DNA from: Micractinium sp. NFX-FRZ | Taxonomy: Eukaryota > Chlorophyta > Trebouxiophyceae > Chlorellales > Chlorellaceae | NCBI GenBank assembly: GCA_029339195.1 | Contig: JAPTJF010000028.1 | Span: 1 to 64,000 of the forward strand | Direction of reading: 5' to 3' | Length of the DNA: 64,000 bases | Position numbers and translations under genes: made by a program | Part shown: positions 20,701-31,600 of the stretch, piece by piece | Layout of the letters: every line of letters starts with the position of its first letter | Numbering within the stretch: the stretch's first letter is position 1 | The notes under the pieces: generated by a model | The model's input: the letters and a program-made list of their open reading frames with translations, nothing else | Database searches by the model: none | Told to the model about the DNA's origin: nothing

Positions 20701-22729
20701 CACGGGTTAGGGTGGAGCCTGGGGGGGGTGGGGCGGGGTGTTAGGGGCGGGGGCAGGGCGGAATCAAGGTTTAGGGAGGAGCCCATGGGGGGGCCCAGGG
20801 CGGGGCGAGGGCGGGAAGGGTTTGTGGGGTCAGGGGTGGAGCAAGCACACGCTAGCAGGGCCAAGACAAGACGTCATGTCCACTCCAAGGTATGCATGGT
20901 CTAACCCTCGGCGTGTGCCCCACCCCCCTGCCCCCTCCTCCTCTCCCCCAGGCAGTGCTCCAAGGTGGCGAGGCAGAGCACCAAGGGAACCCTCTTGCCT
21001 TCCATCCTGTTGCCCTCCCTCACCCCCACCCCCAGGAGCAGAGGTCCTCGAGCAGGCTGGAGGCACCGCACTGGGAGGCAGGCCCGGCTCATGCACCCCC
21101 TCCCACAGCCCCCCTGCACCCCTTTGTGCCACCTGCTGCAATCCACATACAGTGCAACCTTTTTACCACCTGCTGCAACCCACATACAGTGCAGCTCACC
21201 CACAAGCAGGTCCCCTAGAATGATGAGGTAGAGCACCAGGAAGCCGGCGCTGCCCAGGATAATGGAGGCGCGCACAGCCACGCCCGCCCACCGCCCCCAC
21301 TCGTGCTCCATCACTGCATGGAGGGTTGGTGATGACGTGGCATGTTGGGGAGGGGGGCACGGAGGTGCAAGGACATCAGGGGGGCACGAGGGAGGGAAGG
21401 GAGGGAGGCCACAGATGCGCAGGCGGGTGGTGACAGGGTAGCGGGTGCAGGGGCGGCAGCGGCAAGGCATGAGCAGGCAGGCAGCGGCAGAGGAGACGGG
21501 GTGTGCGGCGCAACGCGCAGGGGGCGCCCCCTGGTGCGATTCATGGGGCCCCTGGGACTTCCCCCCACTGCCCATCACAACAACAGGCAAGCTCCCTCCC
21601 ACCTGACGAGTAGGTCAGCTTGCCGGTGCGCTCCGTGGGCCTGCGCAGGGGGGGTGCCACAGAGGGCATAAGGGCGGCGGCGATCTGGTGACGGCACTTG
21701 TCATCTGCCACTCAAACAAGACCAGACTGAACGTGGCACGCTGCTCTTCGATGCTTCCTTGGGACACTCCCCGCCCGCCCACCACCGGCCTTGTGCTGGC
21801 CCTCACCCAACCCGCCCACCCACCACACCACAGACATATGCACACCACCCAGCCACACGCAGCATCCCCAGCACCCCTCCCAGTGACCCTTTCACCTCAG
21901 CATGAGCACAATGGATGCATGTGTCATCACCGCCACAGCGCCGACACAGGCGGCTGCAAGGAGGGGCGCGGCAGCAGCAGAGGCATGCGATGAGCTGGCT
22001 GGGGCCCAGCACGACACGCTGCCTGCTGCTATGCTGCGGTGCCCGTCAGCGCCCTGCCCTGCGGAGCTGAGCGCAGCAGCACGGGGCATATGTGCCTGGG
22101 GCACGGCAGCATGCACGCCACGCCTGAAGAGCCAGCCAGTGCAGCCTAGCATGGCACACAGCATGCCCGCCGCGGTCCCTCGTGAGCACCACATCACACA
22201 CACACAGCCTGGGCAGCGTTGCCCACCTAGCCAGCGCAGCTCAGCACACCTACCACACCCCAGTGCGCACTCACCGCCGCCCAGCACGCCCAGTCCCGCA
22301 AAAGCGCGCGGCATGGCCAGCATGCCCGCCCCCAGGATGGCGTTGGTCAGGTTGATGGTGGTGTCCCACAGGGAGGACTGCACAAACTGCGGCGGCGGCT
22401 CTTCCAGCACCTCTCGAGCACCCGCCCAAGCTGCCGCCACCGCTGCCGGTGCTGCCGCCTCCACATCACCCCCGCTCGGTGTGGGGGGCCCCGGGGTGGC
22501 CGAGCCAGGGGCAAAGCCATGGCGCAGCAGGGGCTGCACCAGCCTGCAGGGCGGGTGGGAACCTCGTGTTGGTGAGCCTGGCTAGGGCTGGGCGGGAGGC
22601 AGGGCCGGGCAAGGGTTTTGCCAGCGCAAGCGCTGCCGGCGCCACCGCCGCCCGACCTGGCCAGGGCAACAACGGCGGCGCCTTTCCCGACACGCGCGCT
22701 CACCCTGCAAACTCGGCGTCCTTCTCCAT
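17765..22729 (-). CDS. amino-acid transporter, AAAP / SLC38-like family
   Basis: Predicted multi-pass membrane permease for neutral amino acids, proton- or sodium-coupled, of the family that includes SLC38 and the plant AVT carriers. Substrate and membrane cannot be read from sequence. Model of 14 exons, 485 residues: 22704-22729, 22275-22543, 21896-21953, 21603-21640, 21200-21313, 20520-20642, 20112-20219, 19825-19930, 19502-19574, 19068-19185, 18766-18827, 18465-18534, 18184-18302, 17765-17938. After a soluble N terminus of about 60 residues comes the family signature NAILGAGMLAMPRAFAGLGV. Then follow GKLTYSSVMEHEWG, LYLIILGDLLVG, the membrane segment ILAILPVMLTAFVCHMSIHP (SLC38-like FVCH), GAAGFSVFGQ, and three terminal hydrophobic segments ending LLTLIGVTSLDAD. 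About 11 transmembrane helices are expected. All junctions GT-AG and in frame; shares a 323-bp upstream region with the allantoin synthase gene. Confidence 0.9.
20631..20800. repeat. duplicated acceptor edge of transporter exon 6, with G tract
   Basis: The exon 6 acceptor edge (around 20634-20655, GTGGAGCCTGGGGGG on the plus strand) recurs at about 20709-20728 and, more diverged, near 20775-20790, giving a period of about 65-70 nt. A run of 15 G (20674-20688) lies between the true edge and the first copy. Confidence 0.6.
21126..21202. repeat. short tandem duplication next to transporter exon 5
   Basis: The block CCACCTGCTGCAA(T/C)CCACATACAGTGCA occurs twice about 39 nt apart just beyond the exon 5 donor (plus-strand view), the second copy running into the donor region. 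Confidence 0.75.
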
Positions 22730-23052
22730 TGTCGATCCTGCTGCGGAACGCGGCCCAGGTGAGGCCCCCGTCCAAATGTGCACCCCACCAGTTCTTGGTT
22801 AGCAGAGTGCGGTCATCCGGCTAAGTGAATCAAGTGTGCGCCGTGTCGAGGTTGAATGGACGGTGCCAGCACAGCGGAAGCTGCTGCCATAAACCGGCGC
22901 GGGCCACAGCACGCGGGACAGGCACGTGGAGGTGGTCTCTCCGCTTTCAAGCCCAGGGGCACATCTCTGGGGTTTGGGGCGAATTGTGGATGTCAGAACG
23001 CGCGCTACAGACAATTGAACTGCCCCTGTGGCCACAGCCTGACGGCATCGAC
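22730..23052. promoter_or_regulatory. compact divergent promoter region
   Basis: Only 323 bp separate the start codon of the transporter (minus) from that of allantoin synthase (plus). Both promoters and 5' UTRs must fit here. No TATA box recognised. Confidence 0.5.
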
Positions 23053-26000
23053 ATGGCAAATCAGCCGACAGAGGAAGCACTCCTCACCTGCTGCGCCAGC
23101 CGCATCTTTGCAGCAGTGCTGACAGCTGGAGGTCCCTACGCAACCCTGGATGCGCTAGTAGAGGCCTCCCGGGCCGTGTGGTGGCACCAGGTGCGCAGCC
23201 GGCGGGAAGCAGGGCGGCGGCGGCAGCGGGTAGCAGGGCGGCAGTGAGGGAAGGTGCATTCCAGGCGGGGGGACTTGCAATTGTGGATCTGCTGGCTCTT
23301 CTTACAGGAGGCAGCTCGGCGGCAGGCCTGCTTTATGCGACGTGGCCCGCCGGTGCACCATCCGCCAGCGTGCCGCTCGCCCACCCACTGCAATGAAAAC
23401 CCACGTGCCAACCCGCAGACGCCGGTGTCGGGGTGGCTGGAGGCCTTTGCTGCCCACCCCAAAATTGGAGACTTGGAGGGGCTGCGCAAGAAGTATGGCG
23501 GCGCATTTGGCGAGCTGAGCAAGGGCGAGCAGGCAGCTGCGTCGGGGGCGCCAGAGGCGGTACTGCAGGTGCGCTGTGGCTCACGGCAGCCAGGAACGCA
23601 CAGCAGGGCTGCTGTTGTGGGAAGTCACGCAACAGAGGTGTGCGTGCAAACTGATGGCACACTGCCAGCACAACCTGCTGCTTGACCCCTGGCAATCCCT
23701 CGCCCTCCCGGTTCCTTTTGGCAGTCGCTGGCAGAGTGGAATGCACGCTACGAGGCCAAGTACGGCCACATCTTCATCATCTGCGCCACCGGCAAGTCAG
23801 CGCAGGAGATGCTGGCGGCCATCCAGCAGCGGTGAGCCCAGGGTGTCGGTGGGCTGGGTGCAAACCACCAGCATCAGTGGCATCCCCCAGCACAGCCCAC
23901 AAAGCACCACCGCCCAGCTCCTGCTGCTCTCTTTCCAGGCGCTGCAAGTCTGTGTTTATGATAGTACTGTGTTTCCAGGTGAGGATGGCGTCCAAAGACA
24001 CCGATTGGGTGAGTGCACGGAGGCACAAACACCAAGGGGTTGGAGGACGCCACAGAGGGCAGGGGGTACAGATGCAAGCAGTGCAAGCAGGGCATCTGCG
24101 CGCGCTCACATGGCAGGCCAGCATGGGCAGCCCATGGGGAGGGGCAGCCAGGCGAGACCCGGCGCGGTGGCAGGCACATGTGCAAGCAGGGCGACGCAGG
24201 CACAAGGGGGCACATACTGGCAGGCGCGGGCAGTTAGGCAGGTGCGCACGGGCAGGGGCTAGGCAACGGGAGGCGGGCGGGGGGCAGGGGCTGAGCGGGG
24301 CCCAACTGCAATACTTACCCGCGCACAACCGCAAAGCGCTGGGCGTTTGGCTAATGAGACCAGCAGCCCAGGCTTCACCGGATGTTGACGCTGCGCATCA
24401 TGCTGCTGGCAGCGGCCGCAGGCTTGGCACCCTTGGCAGGGGCCGCACCCGCGGGCTCGCCGAAGCAGCGCCAGAAGCGCAGGGTCTCATCCGCGGCGGC
24501 GCTGACCACAGTGGTGCCATCGGGGCTCTGAGCCAGGTGCAGCACCCGAGAGGTGTGACCGGTGAGCTCCGCCACCTTTGCCATGGAAGGGTACTTCCAC
24601 AGGCAAAGCTGGTTCTGGCTGGATGGCGGGGAAAACAGGGGAACAAGTGCAACAGCTGTGAGTGGGGCTTTTCACAGCTGCCTAGCTGTGCACACACAAA
24701 GCGCTCCGCTGCCTGCACAGCTGCCTGCACACCCCTGCCTCTCTCCACACCCCAGCCCCTCACCTGAAACCATGGGAGGAGAGCAGCTCGCGCTCATGGC
24801 GGTTCCATTGCAGCGAGCAGACTTGGCTGCCGGTGTCAATGGAGTTAAGGAGGGCCCCTGCAGGCAGAGGGGCAGCACACACAAGCGAGCAGGTGAGGAA
24901 CAGGCTGGTGGGGAGGTGTGCACACATCGCCCCCGACCTGTCAAGGCAAGGTCCCCAAGTGTCTCCCCTCCTTCTCACCAGTGTGCGTGTTGTGGAACTT
25001 GATGGTGCGGTCCGCAGTGCCGCCGCCAGTGGCCAGCAGGTTGCTCTGGAACGGGCACCAGGCGAGCGCCTTGACGGCGGCCTGGTGTGCCGTGATGCGG
25101 TGAGTGGGGCGGTCGTTGGCCGCGTCCCAGATCATCAGCAGGTTGTCGTTGCCACCGCTGGCCAGCTGTGGCAAGGGGAAGAGTGGGGCAGGTCAGGGTC
25201 AGTGCTGTGATGTGGAGAGGCAGGTGTAGGTTTATGGTGTGAATCGGGTGTTCTGGTGGACCACCCCACATGTAGGTGCTGCACTTATCTCGCCGCACTG
25301 CACACCGCCAGACAGCCCGCATCTACCTGGGTGCCGTTGGGAGACCACTTGAGGCCGCAGATCTCCTGCTCGTGGCCGCGCAGCGTGGCGGTGATGTGCT
25401 CACGCACGCGCACGTCGTGGTTGAGGATGAGGGAGTCGCGGCCGCCGGTGGAGAGGATGTGGTTGTTCCAGGAGAGCGAGCTCACGCGGGCGGCGTGGCC
25501 GTTCAGGTTGCGGATGGGCTTGCAGCGCTCCGCGTCCCAGATCTGGGTGAGGGAGTTGGAGGATCCCACCGCCACGTGCTTGCCGTCGGCGGCCCAGGAG
25601 AGGGAGGTGATGTAGTCGTCGCCCTGGACGGACATGAGCTCCTGGATGTCACCGGAGGAGGCGTTCCACAGGTAGACTGTCTGGTTGAGGGCGACGGCCA
25701 CCTGCAGCAGGGGGAGGGCAGGGGGCAGGGCAAAGGTGAGCGGAGGGCAGCTTGAAGGAAGGGGATGTGCAGTGTGTGGGCGGGCCAGCAAGATACACCA
25801 TTTGGGGCCATGCAAGTCAGCTGCACAGCAGCTGTGGCGGGCGCACAGCATACTGCCTGCCCACACACCCAGCCCACCGCATCGCACAGCCGCCGTGCTC
25901 CCGCTCAGCGCCAGCGCCCCTCGTTGAGCGCACCCTTTAACTCACCGCGTTGGTGGAGCTCCAGTCCAGCAGGTTGAGGTAGTAGTCGTCGACCAGGTCG

Positions 26001-28136
26001 GGGGCGTCCAGGATGCGGTCGGGCTGCTGGGGGACGGCGCGGAAGGTCTTCTTCACCTTGGGGCCGTTGTTGGCGGTGTAAAGGGAGGCCATGGGGTTCT
26101 CAAAGCCCTCAGCGGGCGCGGGCGCCTTCTGCTTGAAGGCCAGGATGCGGGAAGAGCCGTCCTGGCCCAGGTTGGCAGCCAGCTGCTTCTTGTACTCCAG
26201 CTGCAGCGTTGGGGGGGCAGATGGACAGGTGCAGGTGAGGATGGGAGTTGTGGTCAGGCGGTGGGAGGCTGGGTGATGATGAAGGCGAAGCCATCACCGC
26301 GCAGGGCTGGGCCGCTGGCGATCAGCGGGGCACTGCACATGGTGCTGTTCATTGCCTGAAACCCTTGCTGCAGCTGATTGCCCCGCCTGCTGCTGCTGCT
26401 GCTGCTGGCGGCAACACCCACCTTGGTGGGGGACTCGGCACCCAGGTTCTCAACGTCCCGGGCCTCGCGGGAAACGTTGTAGTTGGCAACATCGAGGTTG
26501 CTGGCACTGCGGTTGGGGATGAAGCGGTCCATCTGCGGGGGGGAGGCGGCGGGAGTGAACGTTGAGCGATCTTCGGGGCATCCCCCCGGTCAGCGAGCCG
26601 TTGGCCGCGCCGCCACCCACCTTGCCCGCATTCTTGGAATGCACCGCAAACTTGGGGGGCGTCCTTCCCGCGGCGGCCGGGGCCACGCGGGCGGGGGAGG
26701 CAACGAAGGCGGTGGAGGCCATGCTAGTGGGGTGGTTGGGAAGCTCTAGCGGGGGCTAGGGGGGCGTTGGTTCGTGCGGGGGCACAAGTCTCTTGCGATA
26801 CAGCGGCAAAAGACGGAGGGAGGCAGGGCTGTCGCCCGAATTTGTGCTCCCGCCAGCTGCTGCGCTTTGCCGCCAGCTGTCGGGCTCTGCCAGGGTCTGG
26901 ATCCGCCGCCCCTGGGTCCTGCGGCGGCGCCAGGTGATCGCCTGCTGGCCCCGTGGGGCGGATTCAAGCCCTGGCGGCTTGGGGAGGGCGCACAGGCTTT
27001 TGGTGCCGCAGGGATGTGACCATCACCATGCGACCGTTGGCCGCCCCGCCCCGCCTCATTCCACCCTGTCCCCTGCCTCCCCCTCCACTGCCTGCAGATA
27101 CGCCAACTCCCCCGCAGTCGAGCTGACCAACGCCGCCGTGGAGCAGCAGAAGATCACGGAGCTGCGGCTGCGGCGCACGTTTGGCGGCGAGGCCGCCGCC
27201 GGCGCAGCACCCAGCTCCACCGCCGCCGATGCCGACCGCCGCGCAGGTCGGCTGCTGGCGCAGCTCGCGCCGCGCGCAGGTCTGCGGCGGCACGAGCGCG
27301 GGGCTGCGCATGCGCACCTGTGTTTCAGTTCCTAGGGGCTGCTGGCCAGTGTCTGCACCTGCACCCTTCCAATCGTCCCGCCTGCCCACCACGCCCCGCC
27401 TGCTGCACCCCTGCGCCCTCCACCCTGTCCTGCAGACGCACCCCCAGCCGGCGGCCGCTCCCCCATCACCACCCACGTGCTGGACACGTGCCTGGGGCGC
27501 CCCGCCCCAGGCGTAGGCATCATCCTGTCGCGCGCCGCGCCCGGCAGCGCGCCCCCTGGCACCGCCGCGCCCACCGCCTGGGAGCTGGTGGCGCAGGGGC
27601 GCACCAATGCCGACGGCCGCGTCGGCGACCTGCTGCCCGCCAGCGGCTACATTGCGCCGGGCCACTACCGCATCTCCTTTGATGTGCACGAGTATCAGGA
27701 GCGGGTGCGGCAGGAGCACCCCGCCTTTTTCGCTGCCCGCCGCTTCTACCCCGCAGCCTCGGTGGAGTTTGAGATTCGCCCAGACCAGGTGAGGGGCTGA
27801 GGGGGTGTGAAGAAGTTGTGAAAGGGGCTGTTCAGGCCATGATGTTGCTCTGTGAAGTTTGGGGGCTGGCAACTGGCCTGTAGCGAGAGCTGGTACAAAC
27901 GCTCAGCGTTGCCACGGCCTGCTGCCACGGAGGCGAAACGGCACTGCGGGCAGCGAGGCGCGCATACTGAAGCATGCAGTACTGGCCACCACACCCACAC
28001 CCCCTCGACAGCCAGCCTGACGCCGGCGCCGGCCCCCGCACCTGCCACGCTTGCCCATGTCCTGCAGACCAAGCAGCACTTCCATGTGCCGCTGACCTGG
28101 AACCCCTTTGGCTACAGTACGTACCGTGGCAGCTGA
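23053..28136 (+). CDS. allantoin synthase: OHCU decarboxylase fused to HIU hydrolase (TTL type)
   Basis: Catalyses the last two steps from urate to S-allantoin: 5-hydroxyisourate hydrolysis by the C-terminal transthyretin-like domain and OHCU decarboxylation by the N-terminal domain. Model of 6 exons, 332 residues: 23053-23190, 23419-23568, 23725-23831, 27098-27279, 27436-27788, 28068-28136. N-terminal domain: [20 protein letters not shown] (catalytic His in the HPxIGD motif), [20 protein letters not shown]. Linker QQRYANSP...[12 protein letters not shown], as in plant TTL. C-terminal domain: [43 protein letters not shown], ending in the diagnostic YRGS. The frame would also allow a start 21 codons upstream (22990). 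Intron 3 is 3266 bp and contains the whole CDC20 gene on the opposite strand. Plant TTL carries an internal PTS2 near the exon 4/5 joint; none is visible here, and two in-frame donors (after 27246 or 27279) exist there. Confidence 0.92.
24375..26722 (-). CDS. CDC20: CDC20, APC/C activator (WD40), nested in an intron
   Basis: Recruits substrates to the anaphase-promoting complex and activates it in mitosis. Model of 7 exons, 455 residues: 26621-26722, 26422-26532, 25946-26200, 25327-25701, 24979-25165, 24764-24857, 24375-24618. Features in order: a C-box, DRFIPNR (residues 36-42), that binds APC/C; the pre-propeller block [22 protein letters not shown]40 repeats from about residue 157 ([99 protein letters not shown]); and a terminal IR dipeptide, the APC/C-binding IR tail. 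NLLDWSS and the [17 protein letters not shown] block fit CDC20 better than CDH1/FZR, though the split is inferred from remembered homologues. All introns GT-AG and in frame. The entire gene lies inside intron 3 of the allantoin synthase gene, antisense to it. Confidence 0.93.
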
Positions 28137-28654
28137 GGGGAAGCCACAGTAGATACTGGCGGGCACATGCACCCAGCTGGTGCCATGAGGTTAAGCTGGC
28201 ACTGCCCAGTGGGCGCCTGACTCGCCTGCCAAGTGGTGCTAAAAAAGAAGTCCCTCTGTAGACATGTAGTTAGGCCGTTTCATCAGTGCTGCCTCTGTGA
28301 ACGCGCTGTACCAATTCTTGCAATTAGTGGGTAAGACAGTTTTCAATACACATCCAAACACATAGGGTGCGGCGCTGCAAGTGCGCCATGAAAGGGCCGG
28401 GCAAAAGCAAGCGGCATGTAAAGAGTGTGCAGTGCTGGCACAACAAACATGATGACGAGCTGCTTGGCGACACACCGGGGTGGTGCAGCAGCAGACAGGC
28501 GCAGATACGACCCGTGGTGGCGGCGGCATGTGCATATGGCATGCGGCGCGGGGCAGCCGCGAGACTCTGGCGGGTTTTGTGAGGGCGCAAGAGGAGAAGG
28601 GGCCCCTGGGGTCAAGACATTGACGTGAGAGGAGAGCAGGATGTTGGCGTGCAA
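28137..28654. other. convergent 3' region
   Basis: A 518-bp stretch between the stop codons of allantoin synthase (plus) and the PH-domain protein (minus). No gene seen. Confidence 0.6.
28417..28421 (+). terminator. candidate UGUAA poly(A) signal of allantoin synthase
   Basis: TGTAA 281 nt after the stop codon on the coding strand; a longish but acceptable distance for algal 3' UTRs. Confidence 0.35.
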
Positions 28655-31600
28655 TCACGAGGAGCAGGCGGCGATTGCCTCCCGAATGGCGATGGCCCAG
28701 TCACAGCAGTCCTCCACTGTCGCGGCCTGCAGCGTCTGCGTGCGCGGCCGCCCGCTGAACAGGGCAAAGCCGCCCAGGGCGCTGGCGCCCGCTTCGATGA
28801 TCCGGAACACGGGGGCCTCGCCTGCAGGGGGGAAGGGCAGGTGGGGAAGGGGGACGTGGGGTTGGGGGTATGGCGGAGAGAGCAGGGAGCGGGTGGGAAG
28901 AGGGGTGGAAGGGCAGGCCCGAGTGGCAGCAGCCAGCAAAGCACGTGCAGTGCAGCGTGGCAGGGCGCTCACCCTCCTCAAAGGAGCATCGCGAGAGGTT
29001 GATGCTTTCCAGGGGAGGGGTCCAGCTCTGGGCGCCGCCCCAGGACAGCTGGCCCCCGCTGGGCACGCTGCGCATGCTGCCGCTGCTGGCCCTGCCGCTG
29101 CCATTCCCGCCGCCGCCGCCGCCGCCGCTGCCAGAGGTGCCGCTGCCGGCGGTTGTTGCTGCTGCTTTGGCTGCTGCGGACTCCGGAAGGAAGAAGTGGA
29201 GGAAGCCGGCGCGCGTGAGCACCAGGTGCCCCTGCCGCCACTTGCTGCTCGAGCTGTTCCACCGCTCCATGCTGCCCTGCCTGCACCAGGGGCGCAGAAG
29301 GGAGCAAGCAGGGTGCACAGCGTTACAACAAAGCACAGGCCAGGCATCAGGCAGGTGCTGCGCATCACGGGCATGCGACAGCAAGTGGCCGGCACTGGCA
29401 GTGTTCACTGGTACAGCCCAACTACATCGCTAGCGCACTGCCTCCCCGCCTGCCTGCCTTCTCCCCTTCACCTCACCGCACAACCTCCGCAAGGCCTCCA
29501 CCTCCTGCCTGCCTCCCATCTCCAGGCTGGCCACACACTCTCTGCGCATCCAGAAGGCCTGAGCAGAAATGTTCCACAGCCTCACAGTGCCTGGCTCCCA
29601 CAACCAAGCACGCATGAACTCACCGCACAATCTCAGCACTCCCAAGCAGCTCCGAGCAGATCTGGTCTACAGCCTCGCGCTGCCGCTCCGACAGCGCATC
29701 AGCGCTGCGTACAGGTGCAAGTGAAGCAACATGGGCAACAAAGCGGGATGGTTACTGGGCGCGGCAGGGAAGCGTCGAGCGTGCTAGGTGGAACCGCATG
29801 CGCTGCTGCATGGATGCCTGCCCCTCCTGAGCTCCTCCTCACCAAGCATCCCTCCCTGCCTTGCACGCCCATGCTCAAGGAGCGCCCACCTGTGCACGCT
29901 GCTGGCCGCTGTGTGGGTGAAGGCCTCCAGGTCGGCCTCAGCATCAATTTGGGACAGCAGCTCTTGAAGCTCGCCTGCGGGGCAAGGGCAGGGCAGAGCA
30001 TCAGATGGTAAGGCAGGACGGCGCAGCCCAGGGCATGGCATGCAGAAGGGCAGGGTAAGGCCGGGCGGGGCGGGGTAGGGCGAATTGCTGCAGGCGAGGA
30101 GGCACATGGGGTGAAATGTGGTGCCACAACGCATCAATGCACAGCCGCCCACAGGCAGCAGCATCTGGCAGCGCTGGCCACGCGCACAGCTTCCCACGCC
30201 ATTGCGCCCCGCCGCCCCGCCCCGCCTCTGCTGAGCACTGCTGAGCAGCGGCCCCCAGTATTCCCGTCGCTTGCTCACCAGCAATCTGCTGCAGGGGCAC
30301 CACCGCGGTTTTGTAGATGTGCACAAACGTGCCCAGAGACGCCTGCACAGTGGTGGCCCGCCGCCGCTCCAAGTCCCCCACCCGCTGCAGGGGCCAGTGG
30401 GAGAGGGTAGGTAGGTGCACGTAAATGGGGGTGCGAGGAGGGGCATTGATGGGGGCAGCAACAACCGCAGGCACACGCTGCTGCTGCTGTCTGTGGCTGC
30501 CCTGCCGCTCCCCTGCTGCTGTTTGGCAGGGTTGGCGGTCGCCTAAGTGGACATGGGCATGCACACGGCAGCAACATCATGTTGGCAGCAGCGGCACACC
30601 ATTTGGAAGGCCTGCGGCATCGCGGCTTACATAACACCCCACAGTTGCACAAAAACACGCAACTCTTCTGGCCCACCACCCCCATCCCATCCCTACCTGG
30701 AAGGCCTTGGCAAGGTACTGCCGCTCCACATGCTGTGCACGCTGCAGACGCACCTGCTGCTCCACCAGGCAGCCCTCTGCGGGGGGCAAGGAACTCCAGG
30801 ACTGCCTGTGAATCAAACCATACGTTTCTCACGTTAGGTTCCCAGCGGTCAGGTCGGGAGACGTTGGGAGACCTTGCAAGGGCGGCAACATGAACAGAGT
30901 GGGTAGCCACTAGCGTGTGGCGTGGGCAAAGGCAGGCAGCTGCGGTGCTGCCCAGCACAGCACAGTGCAGCACAGCACGGCGCAGCGCAGCACAGGCGGC
31001 GCAGCCCATGTGGCGCACCCATCCGACATCCCCAGCCCGCATCTCTGCCTGCCCCTCCCCTCCAACCTCCCCTCACCCGTCAGCCAGGGGTCGGACTCAA
31101 CGCCCCGCCCGCGTGCTCCCCCCCGCGCGCGCTGCGCCGCCGCCGCATCCAGCGCCGCGCACGCCTCCTGGTGGCTCTTCAGCGCCCCCTTGAGCGCATG
31201 CCGGCTGGCCTCCACCTCCTTTTTGGCCCGGGCCGCCCCATGCACCACCTCGTCGCATGCTGCCCGTAGGTCCGTCACCAGCCCCTGCATGCCCTTGATG
31301 GCCTCCTGAAGCCGCTCTGCTACCTGCAGACGGGTGTGTGCGCGGTGCGGGACCGGGAGTGCAGGGTTGTGGAGCAGAAGGGTTGGAGCGGCGGCTGTGA
31401 TGAGGGGAGGCTGCGAGGAGGACGCAAGTGCACATGGGCAGGCAGCTGTGGGCGCAACACTGCGCACGCCAACTGTGCTTGCCTGCCCCTCACCGCCCTG
31501 CTAAGCCACCCCACTCAACGCACGCGCCGAGCTCTGCTGGTCCCCCACCATCGCTGGCAGGCCTTCAGAGCTGCCCTCCCTCCTGGTCGCCGCCGTCCAC

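Noticed and set aside
23682..24767. 361-codon plus-strand open frame between the two halves of allantoin synthase, considered as a bridging exon
   Set aside because: It runs into CDC20 antisense sequence, and direct joining of 23831 to 27098 restores the family sequence exactly.
28641..30011. 456-codon plus-strand open frame
   Set aside because: Antisense shadow of PH-domain exons 8-11 and their introns; Ala/Pro/His rich, no domain, and the opposite strand has a coherent spliced gene.
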